Source: a virus
Reading direction: 5' to 3' (one strand)
DNA: 32,245 bases
IMG/VR virus record: IMGVR_UViG_3300036886_000004
Coordinates: 1-32,245 of that record
This document shows positions 20,601 through 29,005 of the stretch, in pieces (positions within the stretch are counted from its first letter, which is position 1; the number at the start of each line of letters is the position of its first letter). The translations under genes were made by a program, and so were the position numbers. The notes under the pieces were generated by a model. It worked only from the letters and a program-made list of their open reading frames with translations, made no database searches and had not been told where the DNA came from.

Positions 20601-22276
20601 CTCTCGAACCCTCTGGCGAAACGTTCATGCTGGGTACGATTAATCGCCTTGTCGCCCTTGATGCCCATCCAATCACGGACAGTTTGAAGGTCAGCCTTTA
20701 TAGAGTCAGGGGCTTCAGGGTGTCCTGCATCTTGTTGGAGTTCTTCTAGGAACTGATGGCCGTGTTCGTGGATAACAGTACTAGCATCGGCTGATTTAAA
20801 TAATCTAAGGGTGTTCTTAGCGTCCTTATTAACATCCAGCGCACCCTTGCCCTTCGCCTCTTGACCCTCCTTAGGTTGATCTGTGACGTTGGGGTGTTCT
20901 TGGTCGTATAGTTCTTTAGCTGTGCCTAATTTACCTTCAAAACGACTAGCCCTGGAGTTATATCTCTCCTGGATCAACCTCCCTAGGGCATCTGACTCAT
21001 CCTTGCTCCTACCAGCATCCTGGAACTTCTTTGAGGCATCGGCAGCTATGCCTGAGTCCTCTACCTTAGCAGACAACTTCTCCTGAAGGCCCTTAGAAGC
21101 CTCTAGGAAGGCCGTGGAGACCGATTGCTCATGCTCCTGGTCAATGGTCAGGGCAGACCTAGGACCGGTCTGTACGGGCTCTACAGAGGCTTCTGGAGCC
21201 ATTCTGGACTGGGCCTCCCTGTAGATTGCCCTATAATCAGGGGCTAGTTCCTGCATCTTCAGGAAGTTCTCATAGTGAGCCTGTTTAGCAGCGACTTGCT
21301 CTGGGGTATCTACTGAGAGGTAGTCCTCTAGGCCCCCACGGATATCGGCTAGGCGTTCAGTCTGTTTCCCGGTTAACTGAGGACGACTTTCTAGCTTCTG
21401 GATGTCTTCCTGGGCTTTAAGTACCTTAGGGTCATTCTGACGGGCATCGTTTAAGTTACGTATACTCTGGGTTAATTGATCATGATTATCTCGTAGTGCT
21501 TCGTATTCTGGTACGATATCCCTTCCGGACTGTTCATACAGGCTCTTAGAGATATCTCCGGCTATGTCATGGATACTACGTTGATTCGGGGTATAGGGTT
21601 CTGTCTCAGGTAAAGCCCCTGTAGCTTCATTCCTGGCTTGTTGTTCCTGAGGAGTTGGTTCCTTAGTCCCTAGGAAGGTCTCTTTGTCCTCTGCAATACC
21701 ACCTACAGCCCTAGCAGCAGTGATGTGCTGTGGAACGATAGGTTCTAAAGGATGGGGTACCATCAACAGATCAGGGACTTGTTCCGGTAAAGACCCGATT
21801 ATTTCACCGGCTTCACCAATCGGAGCAGCTAGATAAGGATGACTCACTCTAAGGGCTTCAGCTCCGCCTGTTACCTCTTTACCAGTTTGTTGGAGTCCTG
21901 CAGCTATACCACCTAAGGCAGACAGCCCAACAGCCCCTAAACCGTATCCGGCGTTAACCGTAGGACGAATCCAGGCTTCGTTGAAGCCTTTTATGATATT
22001 ATGTTGGTCCTTGGTGTGATCATTATATACACCTGCTTTAGTAAGAGCATCCTGGGCCTCTTTAGAGTACTCTACAGTACTGCCCCAGTTATCTTTAGCA
22101 CCTTGACCTACGGCATCTAAGACATGAGCAGCAGGGTTGCCTTTCCAAGAGAACCAGGAATCGTTCTGTTCACCTGATAACGGGCTTTTAGGATCTTGTG
22201 GTTCTTTACCAAAGGCATCTTCATCAGACTGCACTTCATGACCAAAAGCCTCAGAGTCTAGAATAGGATCAGCCAT
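17684..22276 (-). CDS. Giant internal virion/ejection protein with HEXXH motif
   Basis: 1530 residues from ATG 22276, which forms TAATG with the upstream stop; a TTG 15 codons earlier is in frame but lies inside the upstream gene. The T7 gp16 position suggests the last ejectosome component. The N-terminal 500 residues are helical, repetitive and charged. A zinc-peptidase-like site follows (ADASTVIHEHGHQFLEEL, H503-E504-H505-G506-H507). The C-terminal half has membrane-prone segments (ISGPLTHATYAMGITANIV, GTAFFGAIWGMNAAGT). It would enter the host with the DNA, crossing the envelope. The HEXXH may act on cell-wall or host proteins; catalysis is inferred. A two-hairpin repeat lies inside it at 20303-20344. 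Confidence 0.8.
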   Translation of the reverse strand: MADPILDSEAFGHEVQSDEDAFGKEPQDPKSPLSGEQNDSWFSWKGNPAAHVLDAVGQGAKDNWGSTVEYSKEAQDALTKAGVYNDHTKDQHNIIKGFNEAWIRPTVNAGYGLGAVGLSALGGIAAGLQQTGKEVTGGAEALRVSHPYLAAPIGEAGEIIGSLPEQVPDLLMVPHPLEPIVPQHITAARAVGGIAEDKETFLGTKEPTPQEQQARNEATGALPETEPYTPNQRSIHDIAGDISKSLYEQSGRDIVPEYEALRDNHDQLTQSIRNLNDARQNDPKVLKAQEDIQKLESRPQLTGKQTERLADIRGGLEDYLSVDTPEQVAAKQAHYENFLKMQELAPDYRAIYREAQSRMAPEASVEPVQTGPRSALTIDQEHEQSVSTAFLEASKGLQEKLSAKVEDSGIAADASKKFQDAGRSKDESDALGRLIQERYNSRASRFEGKLGTAKELYDQEHPNVTDQPKEGQEAKGKGALDVNKDAKNTLRLFKSADASTVIHEHGHQFLEELQQDAGHPEAPDSIKADLQTVRDWMGIKGDKAINRTQHERFARGFERYLLEGRAPSKGLSDVFEKFKSWLSSLYKKVSELNAPINDNIRGVFDRLLKHDDNGPVIAPDEAPVDSPPRSFSPEAKGDKGEQKPESRSDGTPTKLAEGTKNEYLQSDGKFHLENIQSYGDLIAASKQSAALNDFALNAKKGKISDQDRIDIAQKAGLSTHDINMEKLRQMSVEDDIPLASRIWGLGEFLKQNAAVIKDILSKDNPSDKDMISFTEAVTRHRLAAETLLGVRGEWGRAGRALGQMLERSGNESELSDMLRDNIGLTYNQLYSAMKTAKMASSTEEISKLSNKLGKPSWGQNLFTYILNNYISGPLTHATYAMGITANIVNRAVFESPLSATVGSARQLFSKEHISDRVTWGEVGDELHAMWFGTFDGLRAVKASLKLKTQQGLQLDKLVSDRVQHEVDTGTLQHGSEPFRAAQINEKIAKFRENFSTKDIFEDEERSSRGEDRKIPSEYQDVLSLIAKSQAPQAYESMTSSSRPKQSGIIGDIVRAPGERLVAPIHSMNYTISLVSNLRKLVSREARMEGDAKGWGTSEVAQRMAELQNDTPIGIIKEAKETALEENLLTSSEYGTGLSKFKKLLGHEWNVPVLGPTPLLGIAQPFVSIVSNVWKQATKGLAYSIPGAAPVFYKSVRDNLSGKNGAVARDLEIGKMTLGTAFFGAIWGMNAAGTMNPPASEKPNERLVQEMSDGVPGGIKIGDMTYQTERLGSIGLKMAVINDIYHFWDQKHTEGFDAATMTLMHSIGHQLMQSGPVSGISELFDAVSDSGRYGKNYVNSLLATVATPFSVGMSQVAKLSDPYQRELSSGDNSGMFSIGEWNSLKKSWAQNIPGLRESMLYPKVDTFGNPVPAKEWYGVYAEHINKDPVYQAFKTSGYFPTAVPKDINGYKLSEEQYHEFAVKAGQAAKELLDNDVKIPGFENFSAVQKHDILQRDVQQARKSAQADLMTKYQDIPEESVKMKKELAEGLQ
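20303..20344 (-). repeat. Two-hairpin repeat element, copy B (in frame in the giant virion gene)
   Basis: Read on the minus strand: GTCGC-GAA-GCGAC, spacer GGTAC, then CCAAC-AAA-GTTGG, continuing GCTGAAG as in copy A at 596. It is translated as ESRSDGTPTKLAEG, against ESQSDGTLTSLAED in copy A. The C-G pair here replaces T-A in the second stem, and the loop TTC becomes AAA: structure kept, sequence changed. The host genes are otherwise unrelated. Confidence 0.7.
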
Positions 22277-24663
22277 TACTGAACAGCATTCGGTACTGGA
22301 ACAGAAGGAGCAACCGTCCAACCGCGACCATGTGAGTAATCTACAGCTTGCTTTCTAGTAATTTTATTATCCTTCAAAGCTTGTTGGAGTTGTTTGATGC
22401 CTTCAGGGCCATCCTTAACCGTTTCTAGTGATTTGAAATCAAAAGGATTCGCAGAAGCAGGGAGCAGTTTATTCATTGGACGATTATTAACAACAACAGC
22501 CCTATCTTGCATTTTCTGTGCCTGGGTTCTTTTGTCGTAATCTCTGTAGTCTCCTACGAAATCTTTACTGTCTTCATCGAATAACTCTCCAGCACCTTTA
22601 CCATCACCACGACCGGCTTGGATCTTAGGCAACGCTTGACGCATCATCCCTTCAAAGATTCTCTCACCATTAGGATTATGGACATTTGGACCACCAACTA
22701 TTTCTGTATGAGCCTTTTGGAAGTATTGTTGTTCGGCATGCAGAAACGCAGCTCCTTCTGGAGATGATTGACCATATTGGATTTCTTTAGTAAGCGCCCC
22801 GAGACCTGTATTAGTCAATGGTGAGTCTCTATTAGGGCCTGAGTACCCGGCATAGTCAGAGAACTTCGGAGGATTATCTGTTCCAACTCGGGAGACAGCA
22901 TCCTGGAAGTGTTTATAGAAGTCCGTACCGTATGTTAACTGAGGTGCCTTGGCTTTGGCATTGTTGTCGATGACTCTCTTAGCTCCATTGGCAGCAAAAG
23001 AGTCAGATACCTGGAGATCTTTCCAAGCTTCAGCAACTTCAGGTGGTCCATTAGTCAGTTGGTCTTCATGAGTAACAGGACTTCCGCCCTGACCTTCACC
23101 AAAGATAAATCGACGGACGAGTTCGCTATTAGCAGCCCTCTTTGAGTGATAGTCCCTTATGACACCGTTGTAATATTGCTGACCCTGACGAACTGCTTCA
23201 TCCTGAGTCCTGATGTCATTAGGGAACCTAGCTTGAGCGAGGTCACGGATATGTTGGTCTAGTTCACCTTGATGGAGTTCAAAGTACTCTGCCTTAGGAC
23301 GGTATACAGAACCCTGATCCTGACGGATTTGTTGGGCTATTTGATCCTTCGTCTGTCCGCCTGTGATATCCGAGACATACTGAGAAACAGGTTTAATCGG
23401 ATTACCGTTATGATCTTTATTAATATCGTTGATGTATGGGGTGACAGAATTCGGGTCTTTATTTACGTTACTGGGACCAGAGTAATAAGCCGTAGCCATC
23501 TTACCAAGATCATTCCCGTAATCATGAGCATATTGAGTCATCATACGATCAAAGATCTTATCACCATCCTTGGAGACTGTTTCACCCGGATGCCCAAACT
23601 GAGCTAATGCCGCTGATTGAATTTGATACGGATTTTCCTGCTCAGCCTTGGGATTGCCTCCTGACTCTTGCTGTTTAAATCTTGCTCTTATAGAATCCAA
23701 CTGAAGGGGGAAGTCCGCACGGCCAACTTGACCAGACCACACAGGTTCTCCACTCTTAGCAGTCACTGGAGGTAGTTCAGATTTAGTCGTAATACTATCA
23801 GTATATTTCTTATCATAATCAGCTATACCGATAGCAGCCACCGTCTTGGCACCAACAGTTCTAACTTGAGGTTCTAGGAATTGTTGGAGTTTAGCCATAG
23901 TAACAGCAGGTACGATATCTTTATGCTGATTGAGCCAATCTTGAGCAGCTATAGGGTCTCCACCAGGGCCTTCTGTCAACGTCTTGACAGCTAATGAAAA
24001 TGCTTTATCTTTTACTTTATCAAACTCTTGGTTGTATATCGCTTGGCCTTCTTTGGTATTTAAGTTGGCACCTGAGTTGATAACAAGATGCTGTGTTGTA
24101 TCCTGAAGGGCAGCCATGGAATGTTCAAGAGCTTCAGGGTCTGTCAGCGTGCTGTTTCTAGCAAATTGATCAATCGTATTCTCTTGGAGAGCTGAAGTAG
24201 CCTCAGTATCTGCTACCTTTACTTGAGCGCCTTGATAGTTACCATAGTCACGAAGAACGAATCCTTCGGAACGCGAAAAGACCTGATTAAAGGCACGCTT
24301 AGCGGCTTCATTGGGTAATGTCTGCAAAAGATTTTGACGGACTTGTTGGACACGCTGTACTGCTTCTGGAGCGGCATCAACCGCTGCTTGCCCGCGTAGT
24401 GACTTATACCAGCCATCAATAGCACCGTACTGTGTGTTACCGGAAGTTTCAGCATTAGCAACAGCGGCTTCGTTTAGTTGACCTTGACGAATCATCTCAA
24501 CGTCATATTGGCCTGTACCGGCTTGTTCTGCTGTTTGGCCTAAACGTTGAGTAGCAGCACCAACCTGGGCACCAAAATCTTCAGGAGAAGCGTGAGCTGA
24601 AATAAGGTTGTTGGGTGAAGATACTTCAGGAGAGACAGTTTGATTTGGATTATAATTGTCCAT
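22276..24663 (-). CDS. Internal virion protein with lytic transglycosylase domain
   Basis: 795 residues. A soluble lytic transglycosylase-like domain lies near the middle: RFKQQESGGNPKAE with the catalytic glutamate at about residue 333, YQIQSAAL, and a late MATAYYSGP. Long helical regions flank it. In T7 this activity is in gp16; here it sits in the protein one position earlier, corresponding to gp15. It would locally open peptidoglycan during DNA entry. It starts at TAATG after the gp14-like gene and ends with TAATG into the giant virion gene. Confidence 0.82.
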   Translation of the reverse strand: MDNYNPNQTVSPEVSSPNNLISAHASPEDFGAQVGAATQRLGQTAEQAGTGQYDVEMIRQGQLNEAAVANAETSGNTQYGAIDGWYKSLRGQAAVDAAPEAVQRVQQVRQNLLQTLPNEAAKRAFNQVFSRSEGFVLRDYGNYQGAQVKVADTEATSALQENTIDQFARNSTLTDPEALEHSMAALQDTTQHLVINSGANLNTKEGQAIYNQEFDKVKDKAFSLAVKTLTEGPGGDPIAAQDWLNQHKDIVPAVTMAKLQQFLEPQVRTVGAKTVAAIGIADYDKKYTDSITTKSELPPVTAKSGEPVWSGQVGRADFPLQLDSIRARFKQQESGGNPKAEQENPYQIQSAALAQFGHPGETVSKDGDKIFDRMMTQYAHDYGNDLGKMATAYYSGPSNVNKDPNSVTPYINDINKDHNGNPIKPVSQYVSDITGGQTKDQIAQQIRQDQGSVYRPKAEYFELHQGELDQHIRDLAQARFPNDIRTQDEAVRQGQQYYNGVIRDYHSKRAANSELVRRFIFGEGQGGSPVTHEDQLTNGPPEVAEAWKDLQVSDSFAANGAKRVIDNNAKAKAPQLTYGTDFYKHFQDAVSRVGTDNPPKFSDYAGYSGPNRDSPLTNTGLGALTKEIQYGQSSPEGAAFLHAEQQYFQKAHTEIVGGPNVHNPNGERIFEGMMRQALPKIQAGRGDGKGAGELFDEDSKDFVGDYRDYDKRTQAQKMQDRAVVVNNRPMNKLLPASANPFDFKSLETVKDGPEGIKQLQQALKDNKITRKQAVDYSHGRGWTVAPSVPVPNAVQ

Positions 24664-25190
24664 TAACCTGAGAATCCTCCAGCTAACTGATACTTCTGGA
24701 AACTTGTACTAGCCTGGGAAGCACCACCTAAGAAAGTACTAGCGGCATTTAATTCACCAGCAACAGCGGCATTCTTACCCTGCGTATCTGATAACGTGGC
24801 TTGGTCTTCTTCGGATTGTGCCTGAGCTTTATACCCGTAGGCAGTTCTAGCGGCATTACTTCTAAGAGCCATAGCATCTAGGGCACCAATCTCACGTTCT
24901 GAAGAACGGACATCTGTGTAACTACCGCCCTGTGTATCAACACCTGAAGCCGCTTGGTGTGCCGTTGTGTCGGCTATTACAGCTTTAGTCTTTTGACCAG
25001 AGATACCTACTTGAGCTTCACCAGATTGTTCTGCTATCTGGGCATTCATCCTAGACACAGCAGCATTCTGACGTTGGATATTAGCGTTGTAGTGAGCCGC
25101 ACCTGCTTCAGCTTGACCCGAAGAATACGCCCCGAACGCCCCTATCACGGAACCAACGGCTTGTAATCCAGGACCTGCAAATTGACCCAT
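24663..25190 (-). CDS. T7 gp14-like internal virion protein
   Basis: 175 residues. The N-terminus is a glycine/alanine-rich hydrophobic segment (GLQAVGSVIGAFGAY), followed by a long alanine/glutamine-rich helix (ANIQRQNAAVSRMNAQIAEQ) and a DVRSSEREIGALDAMALR segment typical of gp14-like proteins. Such proteins insert into the outer membrane as part of the ejection channel. Size (T7 gp14 is 196 residues), composition and gene order all agree. It overlaps both neighbours by TAATG. Confidence 0.72.
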   Translation of the reverse strand: MGQFAGPGLQAVGSVIGAFGAYSSGQAEAGAAHYNANIQRQNAAVSRMNAQIAEQSGEAQVGISGQKTKAVIADTTAHQAASGVDTQGGSYTDVRSSEREIGALDAMALRSNAARTAYGYKAQAQSEEDQATLSDTQGKNAAVAGELNAASTFLGGASQASTSFQKYQLAGGFSG

Positions 25191-25639
25191 TACTGTGTTC
25201 TCTTGAATTTATAAAAGGGATTGTCGTTTACCATCACTGGTCCTTCTAATGTGAATCCTGCTAACTTAAGGAGCTTAACAGCGCCTGTATAACTGGCATC
25301 TACGTAGTTCTCTAAAACAGGAAAGATATCATTCATAATCTTTGCTTCAGACGTATATAACCTTGCAAACCGTACTGGAGATAATCTAACGGCGTCTGTG
25401 CCTGTGATGAAGTACGGTATACCGGTCATAGATAGAGGTGTACCGATGACACCCCACATAGCAGCTACATGATCATCCAGGAGAGCTGTTTTTCTGTATA
25501 CTGCCTGTCTATAAGCAGAGAAGATACTCTTCCTGGGGTCTAACCCTAACCTGACAGCTTCAAGGGCATCCTCAGGACGTATTGTCTTAGCGAGTTCAGC
25601 ACAGTGTTTCGCTACAGAGTCTATGACAATCAACTTAAT
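25190..25639 (-). CDS. T7 gp13-like (DUF2833/acetyltransferase-fold) protein; probable AUU start
   Basis: 149 residues from ATT 25639, or 147 from TTG 25633. The family core reads HVAAMWGVIGTPLS...GIPYFITGTDAV with RLYTSEAKIMNDIFPVLENYVDASY and a C-terminal LKLAGF, a degenerate GNAT-like fold found at the gp13 position of T7-like phages, helping virion assembly. TTGGAG lies eight bases before the ATT and 14 before the TTG, favouring ATT and an N-terminus (M)KLIVIDSVAKHCAEL. A longer frame from 25729 exists, but its first 30 residues read through a separate membrane-peptide gene in another frame. Confidence 0.7.
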   Translation of the reverse strand: MKLIVIDSVAKHCAELAKTIRPEDALEAVRLGLDPRKSIFSAYRQAVYRKTALLDDHVAAMWGVIGTPLSMTGIPYFITGTDAVRLSPVRFARLYTSEAKIMNDIFPVLENYVDASYTGAVKLLKLAGFTLEGPVMVNDNPFYKFKRTQ

Positions 25640-25760
25640 GACGCGAACTCCAATATTTATTACTAAGATACCAAAACAAACCGACAGCCAAGATACCGAG
25701 AATAACTGTACCAAAGACAAGGTGTTCAATGAATGAGAAGATATCGCCGATTATGGTCAT
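25635..25760 (-). CDS. Small single-span membrane protein (41 aa)
   Basis: 41 codons from ATG 25760, overlapping the tail tubular B stop as ATGA, with GGGGA eight bases upstream. One clear membrane span (HLVFGTVILGILAVGLFWYL) follows a short amphipathic N-terminus, and the C-terminus is basic and polar. Its stop overlaps the proposed start of the gp13-like gene. The position between tail and ejection genes suggests a virion or lysis accessory role, not proven. Confidence 0.6.
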   Translation of the reverse strand: MTIIGDIFSFIEHLVFGTVILGILAVGLFWYLSNKYWSSRH

Positions 25761-28700
25761 ACTGTGTCCCCGAGATTCCAATAAAGTATAACGCTAAGGA
25801 TATTAGCTGGTAAAGGATACGTTTGTTGCACAGCCAATTGACCTTTTATCCCCCACTGAGCTGATACTAGCTTATAGTAATCTCCAGTGAATAACGGTAT
25901 AGCTGTTCCTGCGAAGACACTCCCTGTACGTTCTTTGATCTCATTCATATTATTCCATGGAGGATTCGTCGGAAAGTTTTGTAGAGTGCTTTGATCTGGT
26001 TGATCAGTACCGACAGACAACCCCCTTGTGGCTTCGACACGCAACCCAACGGCTGAGATCAACTTTCGACGGTCTTGTGCCGTTCCTGTTTGGTCTTGGT
26101 GGTCTACGTATAACGTTTGCATCTGACACACGTAAGGCAGTCCGATGACGATCTTTGTAGCAGGTTGAGATAACGTCACTCTGCCATTCAAAACAACCTG
26201 AGTGTCTGAAACAGAACCGTCAGCAAGGACACTTACTTCTAATCCTTCAAGATGGTTCAATCCTGTGATAACTGTAATAGGCGTCGCGATAGACCACTCA
26301 CCAGCCATAGCAGGAGCAGGAGTGTTATTCGGATCATTAGGTATCAACGTAGTTATATCTTCAGTAATTTGACAAACTACCTGAGTAGCAGATGTATACC
26401 CAGTGACAGTCGCCTTACCACCATCGACACGTATGATATCACCTATATTCCCTGAAGAAAATACCCCTGAACTCGCTATGAAAGAAACGGAACTACCTGT
26501 ATTTCCTGCCGGGGACAGTGTTGCATTCGGTGTATTCAACGGAGAAGACAATCCAGAGTCAACACAAAAGGAGTCTTCAACGTTCTGCCAAAGACGGTCG
26601 TTCATTCTTTCAGAATAATATCTCCAGGCCCCTTGGACGTATCTCTTTGTTATAACGTACACAGCGTCAACTAACGGTACGAGATTAGTACTTGCATTTT
26701 GATTCCCGGATTCTGTTATTGAGCACACAGAGACAAAGAAACCATTAGTATCATGTCTGGCCCAGGAAGAGACTTCTTGTTCTTTCAGGTAAGTCAGACT
26801 TAATAACCCGCCGTCTGTTTTTAATGCCCATACGACTTTCCAGGGTTCCTCTGCCCATGCCCATTGTTCAATCTGGGTATTCAAGAACAGATGATTACTG
26901 AGAACAGTCAGATCAGTTCCGGTATAGATATTAAGATAAAAAGAGTAACTCAAATCACGAACAATATTACCCTTAGCTTGAACGTATAGGATGTCAGAGT
27001 TAATAACTATCGGTGGTACGTGGAAGTGACTTCCGTTGTAAGCCTGAGGAGTAGCAAATTGGTTACTCGGAGTAATGGGGACATTTGAACCACCGCCATT
27101 AATCTGCCATGCCCCTTTGCCTGTTAATACTACTAACCCCCCTGGCATAGGCACTAGCCATTGAATACCATTGACTTGTTGAGCCCAAGGATTTCCTGTG
27201 ATATAATCAGAAGCTACCGATGGTATACTGAAGTCCATGTTATTGTACAACCCTGGTTTACTCATCCAGTACGTATCAGGGTTATTCAAACTATTAGCGT
27301 ATACACGACGTTGTTGAAAGTAAGCCGGGACAGAAGGATAAGTTCCAGCAAGAAGACCGACAGTCAGAGTAGCAGTTGCTCCGGTTCCAGCAGTACCACC
27401 GCCTGTTAGTGTAGCACCTGAGACTGTAGCCCCAGAGACAGTTCCTGCCCCTAAGGTATATGAATTCCCTGCGGCACCGAATGTCTTATACGTGACGTTG
27501 ATCTTATTCACACCATCAAATGTATAAGTCGCTAACGTCCAACCAAAGATCACGGAAGAATTCAAAACATTAACCAGTGACTCAAGGGTATAAGCAAGTG
27601 TACTTTGAATAGTCGTTTGTTGGTTACTCAACCCGGATGTACCGGCTACGAACTCAATAGCAAAGCCGTTGAAGACGACATTACTTGTAGCTATTGGATT
27701 AGTAGTAAACTGAATATACCCTTTAGCTGTACCACCACCACTGTCAGTAATTGCAATAGTATCTGTATTCCTGTAGTTCTTTCCACGGCTACTGATACTA
27801 AATCCAACGAATTGACTATTAATAACAACAGGCGTACCTGAGAACCCGCTTCCAGTACTAGTTGTTATAGTATATCCGATTGTACTTTGGGAATAATTCA
27901 TCCCGTTGGCAGTAGGGATTACATCAGTAATAGGACCTTGAGCGAATGGGTTGTTATCAGTCGGAGGAGGCTTTGAGAAATCAGGGATGATATTCGTGTC
28001 AACAAAGCCTTGGCCTACACTCGTTCCGATGAATCCAAAGACACTTCCTACAGGAGGTATAAGACTATAACTAGGAGTAGCAGCGTAGACGTTGTAGCTT
28101 CCGGCTGTATTCACTGTAGTCCAAGCTAATGTATTACTACCGGCATTAATTCCTATATCGTTATTAAAGACATAAGCAACAGGACTTGCAACAGATTCTT
28201 CTCCAGTACTTTGGTCTACGGCTGTAACAACATAACTATACCATGTACTAGGAATAGTACTGCTTGCAGCAGTTGCAACTAAAGACACAGGGGGTTGAAT
28301 CGTTGTTTGAAAGGTATCAGCCGTAAAGACCCAGTTTGTATTTCCATGACGGACGAGTTCATAACTAGAATATTCTACCAAAGTCTCTTGATTAACTAGG
28401 CATAACGTCATAGTATCTGCTGATTGAGTATACTTCAGAAAAGGAAGATCTACGGCTGCATACGGTGCGGCTACAGTGTAAATCCTAGCAACCGTTCCGC
28501 CTGTTGATGGCACAGCTGAGTATACTGTATTTCCGAAGAGATCGTTTACAGTAAAAGTCGTACTTGTCACTGTGTTTACGATCCATGTCAGCCCGTTGAA
28601 TCCTGTATTGCCTTGATCGTAGACCCAATCACCTACAGAATATCCGTGAGGGGCTGTAGTAGTAAATACAGCTGCATTGCTTACACTAGTAACAGAAATA

Positions 28701-29005
28701 GACGGTTCAGTGACATACGCACCATTGACCTTGATACGCATATATTGATCACCGAACTCAAGTGCATACCCCTGAGACAAAGAAAATTGAAAAGGAATAT
28801 CCCTTGGAGGGGCAGAAGTTCCAGGTTGTTTACACGTACCTACGTAAGCCAGTCCGGCACGGGAGTTCACACCACCACGATAATTACTATAAAAGTTCCT
28901 ACAAGTACTCAACCCAGAATGCCACGACTCCTGATCCATTCTACCGAACAGGGCTGGAGACAGCTCACCTTTTGAAAGCGAATTCTGGATACTTACAATA
29001 GTCAT
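25757..29005 (-). CDS. Tail tubular protein B / nozzle protein (T7 gp12-like)
   Basis: 1082 residues. The N-terminus is diagnostic: SLSKGELSPALFGRMD, then CRNFYSNYRGGVNSRAGLAYVG, the start of the podoviral nozzle family. A fibronectin/Ig-like insertion is likely around residues 240-310 (WYSYVVTAVDQSTGEESVAS...GSYNVYAA), and several glycine/threonine-rich β segments follow. It is longer than T7 gp12 (794), apparently through these inserted domains. It forms the hexameric distal tube below the tail tubular A ring. It starts directly after the gp11-like stop. Confidence 0.85.
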   Translation of the reverse strand: MTIVSIQNSLSKGELSPALFGRMDQESWHSGLSTCRNFYSNYRGGVNSRAGLAYVGTCKQPGTSAPPRDIPFQFSLSQGYALEFGDQYMRIKVNGAYVTEPSISVTSVSNAAVFTTTAPHGYSVGDWVYDQGNTGFNGLTWIVNTVTSTTFTVNDLFGNTVYSAVPSTGGTVARIYTVAAPYAAVDLPFLKYTQSADTMTLCLVNQETLVEYSSYELVRHGNTNWVFTADTFQTTIQPPVSLVATAASSTIPSTWYSYVVTAVDQSTGEESVASPVAYVFNNDIGINAGSNTLAWTTVNTAGSYNVYAATPSYSLIPPVGSVFGFIGTSVGQGFVDTNIIPDFSKPPPTDNNPFAQGPITDVIPTANGMNYSQSTIGYTITTSTGSGFSGTPVVINSQFVGFSISSRGKNYRNTDTIAITDSGGGTAKGYIQFTTNPIATSNVVFNGFAIEFVAGTSGLSNQQTTIQSTLAYTLESLVNVLNSSVIFGWTLATYTFDGVNKINVTYKTFGAAGNSYTLGAGTVSGATVSGATLTGGGTAGTGATATLTVGLLAGTYPSVPAYFQQRRVYANSLNNPDTYWMSKPGLYNNMDFSIPSVASDYITGNPWAQQVNGIQWLVPMPGGLVVLTGKGAWQINGGGSNVPITPSNQFATPQAYNGSHFHVPPIVINSDILYVQAKGNIVRDLSYSFYLNIYTGTDLTVLSNHLFLNTQIEQWAWAEEPWKVVWALKTDGGLLSLTYLKEQEVSSWARHDTNGFFVSVCSITESGNQNASTNLVPLVDAVYVITKRYVQGAWRYYSERMNDRLWQNVEDSFCVDSGLSSPLNTPNATLSPAGNTGSSVSFIASSGVFSSGNIGDIIRVDGGKATVTGYTSATQVVCQITEDITTLIPNDPNNTPAPAMAGEWSIATPITVITGLNHLEGLEVSVLADGSVSDTQVVLNGRVTLSQPATKIVIGLPYVCQMQTLYVDHQDQTGTAQDRRKLISAVGLRVEATRGLSVGTDQPDQSTLQNFPTNPPWNNMNEIKERTGSVFAGTAIPLFTGDYYKLVSAQWGIKGQLAVQQTYPLPANILSVILYWNLGDTV

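Noticed and set aside
20253-20687. A 144-codon open frame on the + strand
   Set aside because: It is antisense within the giant virion gene, has no ribosome site and shows no domain-like pattern; the minus-strand protein explains the region.
23269-23607. A 112-codon + strand frame
   Set aside because: It lies opposite the transglycosylase virion gene; the sequence is arginine/isoleucine-rich shadow coding with no Shine-Dalgarno.
25640-25729. N-terminal membrane segment of a 179-residue gp13-like protein
   Set aside because: These residues come from reading a separate 41-codon membrane gene in the wrong frame; ribosome sites and overlaps favour two genes.
28613-28975. A 120-codon + strand frame opposite tail tubular protein B
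   Set aside because: Antisense shadow of a well-supported structural gene.
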